Positions 10,916 to 21,002 of a stretch of DNA of 64,000 nt are shown here, piece after piece. Positions within the stretch are counted from its first letter, which is position 1, and each line of letters starts with the position of its first letter. Source of the stretch: Adiantum capillus-veneris. Its lineage: Eukaryota; Streptophyta; Polypodiopsida; Polypodiales; Pteridaceae. A program made the position numbers and the translations under genes. The stretch spans positions 125,821,518 to 125,885,517 of the forward strand of contig CM043968.1 of the NCBI GenBank assembly GCA_014529385.2, written 5' to 3'. The notes under the pieces were generated by a model. It made no database searches. It was not told the origin of the DNA and saw only the letters and a program-made list of their open reading frames with translations.

Positions 10916-11236
10916 TCTCTCACGCATATACACACACACACACACAAGGAGATGAAGTAGAAGATGGAGATGGAGGAAGAGCACTCTTCAATTGCACCAA
11001 TGAGAGAATGAGTGATTTTTAGGCTTAGGTGACTTTCATATGAGCTCATCCATTCACACTTGGGCGCCCATGCTTACCCAACTAGCCCTTGAATGTCCCA
11101 TTTAGAGTGCACCTCTCATCGGCGATCACTCTTACCCTTTTCCTATTGGACCGACAAGCTCGGCCCATGACTACTAGAAGTGGACGCCGGTGGTTAACAC
11201 ATTGTGACTATCCCTGCAACATTGGAGTTTAAGTAA
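10645..11236 (-). repeat. 5' LTR, partial (A1)
   Basis: It is similar to the left part of the complete LTR at 27645-30453 and to 36859-37400 and 60253-60707. Landmarks are GTGTGTCACTCACC, a CT run at 10882-10921 followed by an AC run at 10930-10947, and TTGGGCGCCCATGC near 11063. It breaks off into copia sequence near 11236, so most of the LTR is missing. Confidence 0.8.
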
Positions 11237-12385
11237 TAATGAGATCTCCCACTAGGTGAGCTAACCATATAGCTTCCTTGCTAGCATAAAAAATTGTCAC
11301 ATACTCTACCTCTCTGGTGGAAGATGATGTATAGATTTGGAGACATGATCTCCATGGAATTGCTGCTCCAACAGAGAGGAAAACATAATGGATCTTTGAC
11401 TATCCATACAACCTCTATAATCCGTATTCGCGTAACCACAATGGATGCATGAATATTCCCAAAGCATAAGCACTTGTCTTCGTAACTTTTAGATATCTCA
11501 AATTGTACTTCACAGCTTCCCAATGATTTCTGGCAGGATTTTTCATAAATCTACTAACCACTCCCACTGCAAAAGCAATGTCCACCCCCACTGCAAAAGT
11601 AATGTCTAGTCTTGTGCCTGCCATCGCCTACATGAGACTGCCAGACTAATGAAGAATATGGCACCTTGGTCATTTCTAATTTCTCAACATCAGATGTGGG
11701 AGCATCATTCTTGCTAAGGTTTTCATATGCTTGCATTGGGGCACTCAATGTAGCTTTCCTCCTTGCATATTAAAACATTGCAAGACTTTGTGGATATGTG
11801 TTTCTTGAAACAATTACAATATTCTATGTTTTCTATTTCTCTTGATACACATACCAAGAAAGTTACTTGCATCTCCCAAATCCTTCATAGAAAATTGCTA
11901 GCTAAGTGACATCTTCAAGATAGAAATCTCATCTTTAGACTTTCTAGAAATGACTTTGTCATCAACATAAAGTATCAAGATGGTAAGTGAACCATTTTTC
12001 AACTTCTTGGTATACAATCAATGATCTTCATGGATCCTTTCATACCCTTGGGACTGCATGGACTTGTCAACCTTCATGTACCACTACCTTGAGCCTTGTT
12101 TTAGGCCATACAATGCCTTATGCAATCTACACACCAGTTATGCCCTCGTAGGCTTCTCAGGTTTGACTTCAAAGTCCTCTAGCTATTTCATATAGACATC
12201 CTCATCAAGTTCCTTATGAAGGAAAGCCGTCTTAACGTCCATCTGCACAAGTTTCATGTCCTCAGTGGCTACTTGTCCAAGCACAAGATGTAGTGTAGTC
12301 ATCTTGACCATTGAAGAAAAAATCTCATCAAAATCTAAGCCTTTCTTTTTCTTGAAACCCTTAGCAACCAATCTAGCCTTATACT
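11237..12385 (-). pseudogene. Ty1/copia reverse transcriptase and RNase H remnant
   Basis: The minus-strand frame at 12183-12371 gives MVAKGFKKKKGLDFDEIFSS and QMDVKTAFLHKELDEDVYMK, the Ty1/copia RT signature. The catalytic YVDD box reads LILYVDDKVIS at about 11945-11975. Downstream, TRLDITFAVG, VVSRFMKNPARNHWEAVKY and LRYLK mark the RT-RNase H junction, and ASKEAIWLAHLVGDL near 11240-11290 is the RNase H end. The frame shifts repeatedly and a CTGCAAAAG(C/T)AATGTC unit is duplicated near 11565-11605. No LTR, integrase or gag of this element is present, so it is a fragment caught between two gypsy-type elements. Confidence 0.9.
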
Positions 12386-13068
12386 TGGACTCGAGGCAGC
12401 TTACCCTAGCCCAGGAGACCAGTCTTGGATGTCCAAAGGCAGTAGAAAACCATCGGGAAAAAACCTAATTCCTAGAAACCCGCAAGAGGCCACCAAATGG
12501 GAAATCGGCGAAACGACGACCAAATGCTACCAAATTTCATGGGTAGGAGCATCTCGACATGCTGGACAAGTCTATGTGACCCGCATGACCAAAAAGTGAC
12601 CCGAAGTGGCACTAAACTTCAGAAACGGCATCAGACACACAAAGCGTCAAATTGCTCTTGCGACCAAACCGCATGCCCGTTTTCCACCAAACTTCACGAG
12701 CGGCTTTCCTAGACCATCAACAACCAAGTACTATGGTGGTATACCACCACAAATCATCGAAGGTATGTAAACGCAACCACGGGTGCTTCTAAGAGTGACA
12801 AATTGCCAAATGAAGCTCCGGTGAAGCCAAAGTCAACAAAAACCATACGGCAAGGATCCCCAAGGGGTCGGGAAGCTATGGAGACCAACATCAAGAAATT
12901 TCACTGTCAAAAAGCACTCCAAAAGTCAGAAAACGGCTCGGAGACTCTGAAGTCCACATAGGGAGTTATTTTTTATCCATTTGACTTTTTTGTTTAAATT
13001 AGGCTCAAAAGGGATTCAGGGGGACCAAGGGTAGGCACTAGGAGCACAATCCATGAAAAAATCATCAG
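12386..13068. other. Noncoding spacer before the palindrome array
   Basis: There is no supported gene. The sequence is moderately GC-rich at the left and becomes AT-rich after 12960. It is probably the upstream leader or a lost 5' LTR of the family N element, but no match to the LTR at 17573 was found by eye. Confidence 0.4.
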
Positions 13069-13947
13069 GAGACATCCTACGCGTAGGATGTCTCAAGGGC
13101 ACTTTTGGGCTTAAACTGCAACATTTTTCATCATACACATTTTCTGAATGACCTTTACATGCTATCCACCAAGTCTCATCACATTTGGACCAAAATTGAC
13201 CTCATATGCATGAAAAAACGCAAAGTTAGGAAATAGAGGCAATAATGGGCCAGAGACCTACCAAATCTTGTACAAATCACATGAAACTTGCACAACACAC
13301 TCACCAACATATCACCAACCAATCTGTGTGGTTAGAATCAAAAATTGGTGAAGTAGACATCCTACGCGTAGGATGTCTATTTGACTTTTTTGGCCTGCAG
13401 AGGATGTTTGTTCATTCTAGATCCAATCACCTCATCATCAGGAGCTCATATATCAATTTTGAAGCCATTCTAATCATTTTTGACCCCCAACACCTTCAAG
13501 ATACACTTTTGAAGCCCAAAAACACCCCACAGGTCCTTACAAGCATCAATCCTTGTCCAAATCCAAATCCAAGAGCATGGCCATGTTCCATAGGCCAAGG
13601 AATACCCACAGAACAAATTTCATGACATTTTCATGAAAAAGACATCCTACACGTAGGATGTCTCTAGCATAAATCAGGCCTTCTGTGCAAAGAGTGACTT
13701 CATGGGAGCCAATACCATGGTGCAAAGAGCCCATATACAAATTTTCAACCCATTTGGACATCAATTGCTACCTATGATGGACTTTCTACCCAATTTGTGA
13801 CCTAAAGCCTGAATCAATCCAAAAATCCACTTTTTGATATCCAAACCCAAATCCAAGCATATAGCCATGTTCCATGAGCCATGCACTACCAGCATGGCAA
13901 GTATGAACCAATTCTGATGAAACAGACATCCTACACGTAGGATGTCT
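13069..13947. repeat. Array of four palindromes at 285-bp period (family N leader, plus copy)
   Basis: Palindromes with arm GACATCCTACG lie at 13069-13094, 13354-13379, 13640-13663 and 13924-13947. Centre spacings are 285, 285 and 284 bp. The first two are perfect over 26 bp; the last two differ only at the central CpG (CACGTG-like core). The DNA between them is only weakly similar from unit to unit, for example a CCAAATCCAAG...GCCATGTTCCAT stretch in units 3 and 4. So the palindromes are far better kept than the spacer. The array ends 166 nt before the ATG at 14114. Confidence 0.93.
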
Positions 13948-14113
13948 AAAGGAAAAATTTTGGCCAGATTTGCACTGTGAGCACATCCACAGCTTCACAA
14001 GTTCCTTTTTAAGCTTTATTTTCAATTTTCAAGTCATTTGGATAGTTAAAACTCAGTTTCGCAGCTAATATGGAAAAAACGCTAACTTCGGACCACTGAG
14101 TGCAACAGGATCT

Positions 14114-15038
14114 ATGGCAGCCGCGAAGTCACCGGCAAAGAAGAAAAGAATGACCATCAAGGATTACCTGGAAGAAGTGGAGCCCTTCGTCATTCGAGAA
14201 GGAACACTAAAGCCCACCAGCACATGGATACAAGAAGATTTGTTAGAGTCCAACGACCTAAAGATCTACCAAAGAGTGTTCAAAGACACTGAAGGCAATG
14301 TCATCGAGCTACCAATGCTCCCGCGAGAACTCAATGAGTTCGTAAGAAGAAAGATGGCCGGGTACTTGGAGAAGATTGATCTCCACAACTACATTGAAGC
14401 AATACTGGCAGGGGTGGACATAAAGAGAGTCTGGGAGTTTGTGAAAACCATCAAGGAGGATGGAGTGGCCAAAGTAACAGATCTACAAGGCAGACCAGAA
14501 ACAGAAATAATCATCACTGAGCAGGTTGTAGCAGATGCACTAGACCTCTCCAACAAGGGGGATAGTGTAACTAAAAGAAGAGATGAGGTCAAGGTGTACA
14601 ATGAGAAGAAAGGGAATTACACCTTTGAAGATATTGCCAACCCAAGAGTTATACAACCAATACTTCCACATGTGTACGAAGAGGCCACAGAAGTACAGAA
14701 TGCCGCCAGGTGCAATTGCCACGACATTCACTTGGGCAATGACGAAAGGCACCCCAAAGATAATCAATTATGCGGCGTATATACATGACAACCTAGTAAA
14801 GATGGGTGACAAGAAGCCAACCTATATTGTGCCAGGAGAACTAATCACTAAGGTGATTTATGGGGCACTACATGCAAAAGGAAGGTGGCCTGACCCCCCG
14901 TCTCAGAACGACTGGCTGAGGCTAAAAGAAGACAAAGAAGACGAGCCCCAAAGAGCACGAAGGGTGGCTACAAGACTGAAAAGACGGCTAGAGCCGGTTC
15001 AAGAGGAGCAGCCAGAGAAAAAAACAAGAAATAAGTAA
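14114..15038 (+). pseudogene. Family N protein, N-terminal conserved domain (function unknown)
   Basis: The start ATG at 14114 gives a lysine-rich beginning (MAAAKSPAKKKRMTIKDYLE). The domain contains KPTSTWIQEDLL, LPRELNEFVRRKM, VWEFVKTIKEDGVAKVTDL and ITEQVVADALDLSNKGDSV. A frameshift near 14640 moves the reading to the frame 14583-15038 (QYFHMCTKRPQKYRMPPGA, PPSQNDWLRLKED) and a basic tail. The same order of motifs occurs on the minus strand at 61290-62241, so the region was once a real protein-coding gene. I do not recognise the domain; it has no gag zinc knuckle, protease or RT motif. A gag-like or plant-transposon-associated role is only a guess. Confidence 0.75.
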
Positions 15039-15172
15039 TTTGCCCAAGTACCTGCAAAAGAAACAAGATCACAGAAAGAGGCAAGATTAGAGAGGCTAAT
15101 GGAGAGCTTTTGAGCAGAGAGAGAGCCCTCAAAGGTGATTTAAGTGAACTCTAGAAGCCATCTCTAGAAGCT

Positions 15173-15496
15173 ATGTTGGGATCATCCCGAAGAGTGCAAA
15201 GGGACAGATTTGAGGATTATATCAAGAACTTTGAGATTCTTGATGCTCCATCAGAGAATATACCGCATGTCCCTTTCACAGAGGAGGAAGTGGAGCAAAT
15301 ACGGCAGAAACTCCTAGATGAGCAAGAGAGCCAAGAAAGAGAAATAAAAACTAAAGCAGACAGAGATTTAAAGGTCAAGCCTATATCTCTACCGGCCAGC
15401 CCTAAACCCAGCCCACAACCCTCACCACCTCCTAGCAGCCCTCCACAAGAAGAGAAAGAGGCTGAAGACAAGCCAGAAGAACGGGAAGAGGCCTAG
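15173..15496 (+). pseudogene. Family N protein, middle segment
   Basis: A 107-aa frame continues the family N product after stops at 15036-15120: RDRFEDYIKNFEILD, then an acidic/basic helix, then a proline-serine linker (PSPQPSPPPSSPP) and a Glu-rich tail. The minus copy has the matching ALKGDF...YIKAYEESEAIL stretch at about 61080-61230, showing that the breaks here are secondary. Function is unknown. Confidence 0.6.
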
Positions 15497-15559
15497 CAAG
15501 AGCAGAGCCAGGAGCCAAAGCCAAACGAAGACGCTAAGCCTCGAAGTGAGCAAAAAGAG

Positions 15560-17520
15560 TTGGATGATTCATATCACACATTTTTGGACTTGCTAGCTGT
15601 AGGATACACGAAGGAAGGAGCTGCCATAGTCGCATTCGACTTGGCAAGCACAGGGCCTAAAGAACCAATGCAAGGCATCAGGCTAGTGGAATTAAAAGAA
15701 ATTGCCACAGATACAGTGCCGCCTTCTAACGACTGGGACATGGTGATGATGAAGCTAACCGAGTTGAGAGCACAGTCCATGGCTTCAGAAAGAGAGATGG
15801 CAGCTCTCAAGGCCACTGAAGTGAAGATTAAGATGGAAGTGGACACTCTACAAGGACAAAGCCAAAGGCAGAAGGAGAGGGAAGCTGAGCTACGGGCCAG
15901 CCTAGCAACGGCACTGCAAAGATGCCAGACAGTGGAGGAAGAAAATCAAGCAAGAGCAAAAAGAATGCAAGGAGTTGAAGAAGAATTTCAGCAGCTCAGC
16001 AAATCACCGCTAGATGCCGAGAGGGAAAGAGATAACCTGACCCTACAGCTGGCGAGTCGAAAGCAGTAGAAGCCATGAGAAACGCCAAAGAAAAGGCGGA
16101 GATAGATCAACAAGCAAGCCAGGATGAGGTCCTTGAGCTCAAGGACCATCTCAAAGTAAAAGATCAGACCATCCAGAGGCTGCGAGCATCACCTGCTAGA
16201 GTCAGAGCTACTAGCTCGACTCACATCACTACGGAGAGTCAACTCTATGAAGAACAAATGCAAGAACTTCAGAAGGAGCTGACTCTAGAGAAAAATCAGA
16301 GATTGATGATGGCAAAAGGATCTATTGTCATGCAAACAAGAATGGAAGAAGATCAAAAAGCCCTACAAGAGGAAGCAGAAAGTATGAAAAGAAATCTCGA
16401 GGAGGCAGAGAGGATAAACGCCGTGTTAAATGACCTCCTCGTGAATATGGGCGAAAAAGCGGAAACGGAAAAGCAAAAACTCCTGAGGAAAATTGAGGAG
16501 TTGAAAGGACAGCAAGCAGGAGAGCAAGAGGGCACAGGGCCAGCAGCCAATGAGGGCATTGATTTAGAAAATGTGGCAGATCCGGTGGACACGCCTATGG
16601 AGGAGGAAATCCTAGAAGGATCCTCTCAAGAGCCACAGTATCTAACACAGGAAGAGGAAGAAAAGTTGCGTAAAGCAATAGAGGTGGAGATCAGAGAGAC
16701 ATCAAAGGAATCCTTGGAGTGGGAGAAGAGTGTTTTCAAGTCTATGACCATTCAGAAGATCGACGCCAGCAACCTCAGGCGCGAGTGTCTTCAACCCTCT
16801 CTCCCATATCCACTGCTGAAATATGAGGCAGCCACCATCAACAAGCGGATAAGAGAAGAGCCAACCGTACCACTTTACAATGCAGACACCTCCCAACTAG
16901 AAGGGGTCAGACTAATTGTTGATTCTCAGCCAAAGTGGAGGAAGGTCTGGCTCACAAAGTACCCACAATACCTAATCCACTTGGTAGAGGCACCGAAAAT
17001 CATCAGAGACAACCTCAGCTTTTGCCCTCTACCAAGGATCAGGACGTGGAAAGCGAAGGAAATCTTGCAAAGGAGCCCACCCACTTGGCTGAATTACCCG
17101 AAGCTACCGGGCATGAAGGCAGGTGAGAGAATAAGTCTCCAATACATGGTGAAAACCCTAATGGGCGCCATCAAATTGTTCACTAGCTCACCTGACCTTA
17201 CATGCATCATGATGAAGAAAATCTGCAAAACCCTCTTAGCAGTATTTGAGACTTTCAAGCCAGGCGAGGTGACCGACACCATCTTTTTCTTCCAGGATAC
17301 TTGCAGATGCGCTTATGATCTGTCTGGTCAGCCTTCCAGGGAGGTGATACATGCACTGTATCAAAGGATAATGTTTCTACCATCCTATCACCTCCAGGCT
17401 TTTGAAGAAGTGTTCTACACAGGCTTCTTCACAATAAACATTGACATTTTCGGGCCCACAATGATGAATCTACATGCAAGATACGAATCACTGATCAAGA
17501 TGCAAGAAACGATACGATGA
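15560..17520 (+). pseudogene. Family N protein, coiled-coil and C-terminal domain
   Basis: Two frames (15560-16069 and 16075-17520, with a shift between them) encode about 650 residues. The start (FLDLLAVGYTKEGAAIVAFD) matches LIDTGYTQEEALKVVYG in the minus copy at 60753-60962. Residues of 15740-16500 are rich in heptad-like Glu/Lys/Leu/Gln and look like a long coiled coil. The C-terminal ~240 residues form a globular-looking domain (KIDASNLRRECLQPSLPYPL, WRKVWLTKYPQYLIHLVEAP, IFFFQDTCRCAYDLSGQP) ending at TGA 17520, 36 nt before the polypurine tract. No enzyme motif is recognised, so the element is non-autonomous for reverse transcription. Confidence 0.75.
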
Positions 17521-17556
17521 AGAAGCGGATCAGCGGCCATGTCGGGGACGACATGA

Positions 17557-17572
17557 GCAAGGAGGGGGGGAG
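17557..17572 (+). promoter_or_regulatory. Polypurine tract (family N)
   Basis: GCAAGGAGGGGGGGAG lies immediately before TGTTAGAAG. A purine run abutting a TG start is the standard second-strand priming site at the edge of a 3' LTR. Confidence 0.85.
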
Positions 17573-18530
17573 TGTTAGAAGCTGGACACACCCCACGACA
17601 ACTAACTACTCGGAAGATTATTATTTTTGTAATTATTCATTCATTGAGGAAAACCTGATTTTTCACCTTGTAAATTTTGGGACATACAGAAGTTTCCAGA
17701 TTGTATCCCAGTTTTGATAGTTAGATTGAGTAGATGGTTGATTTTGGAACTTTAGGGTTGAGAATTGTAAGGTATATATACCACTTTTTGACCTTAATGA
17801 AAAACCTTTTTGTCATTTTTAAAAACAAGTTTTAAATTCTATGAGTGAGCGTACTGTGTACAAGAGAGAGAGTGTGAGCTTCATCTTGACGCTACGTGTG
17901 CACCGGTGGTCGGAATCGAGTGCGGAGAAGTACAGTGTGTTGCCCCGGACAAGAGCTAAGAGCCAATACCTACATTGCGCGCGTACGGTCCGGTTTTGCA
18001 AGCCCCTTCTACGAGCTTCATCTGGTGTTTGGGTGAGCATACGTTGTCCGATTTTGCATTGCAGCATATCCACGAGTTCACATTGAGTAGAACTGCACAT
18101 TAGGCACTTTAGATTTTAGAAACGAAGACCTACAGATTTCGGCCAGACATCCTACGTGATTTTGCACCGGGTGTTTTGGGTTGGGAATTTGGTTCATAGA
18201 CCTTAGGGAGAGCGACCTATTGATGTTAGTAGGGTCTCCTTCAAGTTCTATGGTGTTTTGAGATTGTTTGATGGGCGTTCGGCTCTAGAAAGCGTTGTAG
18301 GAAGTTTCCTCTTATGCACTCTTGAAGGCTGTGACTTAGACAATTGGTAGAGACCTCTGTAGGAATTAGTTAGGAGTCGGTCAAGTGTAGGTTGACACCT
18401 TATGCTTGCTTCCACGCGCCTGCGGGTCGAGCTTCGTCGTTAGCTGACATTATATGTTAAGTGAGTTCTCACTGTGCTGACGTCCGTCGCGGTGTATCCA
18501 TCCAACAGAAGGATTGGAGCATTCAACCAT
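17573..18530 (+). repeat. 3' LTR of the family N element (right end uncertain)
   Basis: It begins TGTTAGAAGCTGG after the polypurine tract. It includes a TATATATA box at 17773-17780 and a T-rich stretch after it. The terminal CA is not certain; a candidate lies near 18515-18530 (CATCCAACAG). No second copy of this LTR is visible upstream of 13069, so it is assigned from context. A half palindrome (AGACATCCTACG, 18145-18156) is inside it. Confidence 0.6.
17773..17780 (+). promoter_or_regulatory. TATA box in the family N LTR
   Basis: TATATATA lies 200 bp into the LTR, the expected place for a U3 core promoter. It is followed by an AATGAAAAA stretch at about 17797. Confidence 0.5.
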
Positions 18531-19899
18531 TCAATTGATCTTCAATGGAAAGGTAATCAAGGTGGTATTCTCAACCTCCCTAGAATCTAAAGATGTGTAG
18601 AATTGTGTAGAGATCCCACCATGATGCAATGTAATGTTGATGCTATGTTGGATTGAATTTTTTTTTATTATTCGTTTTCATGCCGTCGTAATGCCGAAAT
18701 TTTCAAGATTTGGTGGCGCATGAATTTGACAAGTTTCAATTGCTAATTGGTGAATATGCGTTGCTAATTGTGTGCCTAATTGAGTTAATTACATGCTTGG
18801 ATGGTCAATTGCAAGTGTGTGTGCACTAAAATCAAGTGTGTGCATTCTAATTGAGTATCTGTATGCCTAATTTTAGGTGTGTGCACTATTTTGCCAATGT
18901 TTGTGCACCTAAAAATCAATGTGTGCTTAATGATTTTTCAATTGTGATGATTGATTTGTGTTGTGGTCATGTCCAACTAATGTTTTGTGAAATCACATTG
19001 CAATTTTGACAAAATCTACCCTTTTGTGTGCATACCTAAAGATTGGTAAAAACTAACAATTGTATTAGTGTGTGCGTGCCTAAAAAGTGTTTAATTTGCA
19101 TGATTGATTTAAATTTTTATTGCATATTTGGTGTGTGTAATGGTTAATTTCTGCATTTTTGAGCTTAAAACAGGGATTTACACATTTTAATTGCGTCAAA
19201 TTTTGACCTAATTTTGTTGGTTTAATTGCTTAAACTTGATTTTATTGATGAAATTGTTGGGCAATTGAATTGATGAGGTTTTTGTGATTTTATTTGATTG
19301 CAGTATTCCCCTATGTGTGGAGAATTTTTAGAAAATTTTGGGTATTTTTCGGATAATTTTTGTAATTTTTAAGCTAAGGTTTGCATTAATTTTTGCTTAA
19401 TTCCATAAAAATTTGATATTTTGCGATCTTTACGAGTTGTTTTGAATGTGAGTTTATGGCTTGATTTCAAGCGCATTTGGGCTTTTGTTTATCAAAATTT
19501 AAGCGTTTTACTATTTCTGGGGATCAGGTTGACGATTTTGTCGAACTTGGTATTTTTGGTAAAAACTGCTATTCTTGGTGTGCTTTTGTATGTCAAAAAT
19601 GTTCGATTGTGAATGACAATGATTTTCTAAGGTTTCTAGATTTTTTGGATTTTTCTGGCGAATTTTGGGTGAATTTTAGCGTTTTCGGCTAATTTTCAGC
19701 CTATTTTTGGCATTCTTGGATGTTTTGAAATTAAAAATTTTGAAAGAAAAGATGATTTTCGGCCTCGACGCTTTGCCTAGCGGCGCATAAAATTTCGCGA
19801 CAGATAGATCTTTACGATCTGCTGGGATAATTTTCTTTGACATTAAAATTCTCTTCTTCTTCTTCTCTCCCCGGGGGAATCCACCCCAAAACCCACTCC

Positions 19900-19933
<34 letters not shown>

Positions 19934-20057
19934 CCCTCCTAAGTTCCATCCCGATTATTAACAACCCTCCCACTCTCTCACTAACGCGCTCTGTGTGTGT
20001 GTGTGTGTCTGGACTTTGCCCACGCGTGCGAACTCCCTCTATCTCTCCTTTGTCTTA

Positions 20058-20088
<31 letters not shown>

Positions 20089-20184
20089 TCCTTTCCTCTG
20101 TCGTGTTCAGGGCTGCTGCCCCACCCACGCGCGCACACTCTCTTTCTCTTCTCTTTCCTGAAATCAAAGCGCACATGCTGCCTT

Positions 20185-20229
<45 letters not shown>

Positions 20230-20243
20230 AGAAAATCAAATGT
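18531..20243. other. Noncoding AT-rich spacer and (CT)n-rich block
   Basis: There is no supported gene. 18600-19830 is T-rich on the plus strand, with repeated TTGCTAATT and GTGTGTGC words around 18740-19120. From 19840 the sequence becomes pyrimidine-rich with CT runs at 19902-19930, 20058-20072 and 20187-20228 and a GT run near 19991-20008. Plus-strand frames here are low-complexity Ser/Leu artefacts. The right boundary is the truncated LTR of element B; a 15-bp piece of that LTR (AAGAAAATCAAATGT) is duplicated at 20229-20243. Confidence 0.55.
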
Positions 20244-20928
20244 TACAACTAAGAAAATCAAATATTGAGGGGTCTAAAAAAATATGTACATGTCAAATAT
20301 AAATAATATAGGTGGAAAAAATATAAAGGGGTCAAAATAAATCTCGCTCATTATAAGTCTACCATAAAAAGATGAATATTTTTTGTGGTCTAATTTATGA
20401 GAGTAATAGAGAATAGATGTAGGAAGGAAAAAATCACAATAGTGAAAAAATATACACATAAATAGAACTAGTTTTTTTTTATTTTTGTTGGGATGGAGTT
20501 ACACCAAAAATAAGAGAAGCTTGCATGAAATTATTTTTATATGGAATAAAGAGTATGCAAAATGGTAAGAAAAAATACGGTAATGGTGAGTCAATGTACA
20601 TAGCATAAATAACACACATCTAAGTATAAATATTTAAATAAATACCAAAATAATTATGAAAAATCATTTTATTTAGGCCCTATATATAATAAAATATTTA
20701 TACACAAATGGGCCATAATATACTTTTATTTTTTTTATTTTTTTATTTTTGGCTCAACTAGCCCAGTGACTAGCTAATTGAGGGTTTTTAAGAAAATATG
20801 AAGAAAGTCCCCTAACTCACACACGCCTATGTACAATGAAATGGTAGGCATAGCCACAGTGTTTGAGTGATTTGATAGGGTGAGGTAGCTTACTATGGCA
20901 ATTATGGAAAGCCAAAAAACGGCTATCA
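20244..20928 (-). repeat. 3' LTR of element B, truncated
   Basis: In element direction it begins TGATAGCCG (plus strand ends CGGCTATCA at 20928). The first ~690 bp match the 5' LTR and the remaining ~1,150 bp are missing, replaced by the CT-rich block. A T run near 20725-20750 replaces the (AT)n run seen at 25106-25134 in the other LTR. Confidence 0.85.
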
Positions 20929-20944
20929 TTAGCCCCCCCCTTAG
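20929..20944 (-). promoter_or_regulatory. Polypurine tract of element B
   Basis: The minus strand reads CTAAGGGGGGGGCTAA directly before the LTR start TGATAG. The same GGGCTAA-TGAT junction occurs in element C at 50730-50745. Confidence 0.88.
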
Positions 20945-21002
20945 ATAATGGTACATTCATGTACCATTTATCTGATCATACAACATGTAGATTGTGTAAC
21001 GT

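Larger units (their letters stand above)
1..11236 (-). mobile_element. Ty3/gypsy LTR retrotransposon, family A copy A1 (degenerate, nested)
   Basis: Read on the minus strand from right to left, this segment has a 5' LTR piece, a tRNA-Asp-like PBS, a leader, gag, a protease remnant, RT, RNase H and integrase, cut off by the window edge. The order PR-RT-RH-IN is diagnostic of Ty3/gypsy. No chromodomain is visible after integrase in this family, so it is probably a non-chromovirus; that is an inference. The copy is dead: it has many stops and frameshifts, a lost protease core and two nested insertions (891-1728 and 6230-7462). It shares gag, leader, PBS and LTR sequence with the copies at 27645-34080, 36859-40818 and 40960-60707. 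Confidence 0.93.

Noticed and set aside
10744-11049. Overlapping frames through CT/AC tracts (also 19837-20268, 27636-28046, 38663-38976, 60302-60642)
   Set aside because: They translate microsatellites into Ser/Leu, Thr/His or Arg/Glu runs inside LTRs, with all frames open at once; low complexity, not genes.
13069-13947. CRISPR-like array of spaced palindromic repeats
   Set aside because: The spacing is 285 bp rather than 30-60 bp, the context is a plant retroelement, and there are no cas genes.
17841-18100. 81-93-aa frames on both strands in the family N LTR
   Set aside because: Mirror-image frames with no domain, inside the LTR; best explained by chance.
20655-20760. Possible centromeric or telomeric satellite in AT-rich DNA
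   Set aside because: No TTTAGGG array or satellite-length tandem structure; it is LTR sequence shared with 25035-25140.
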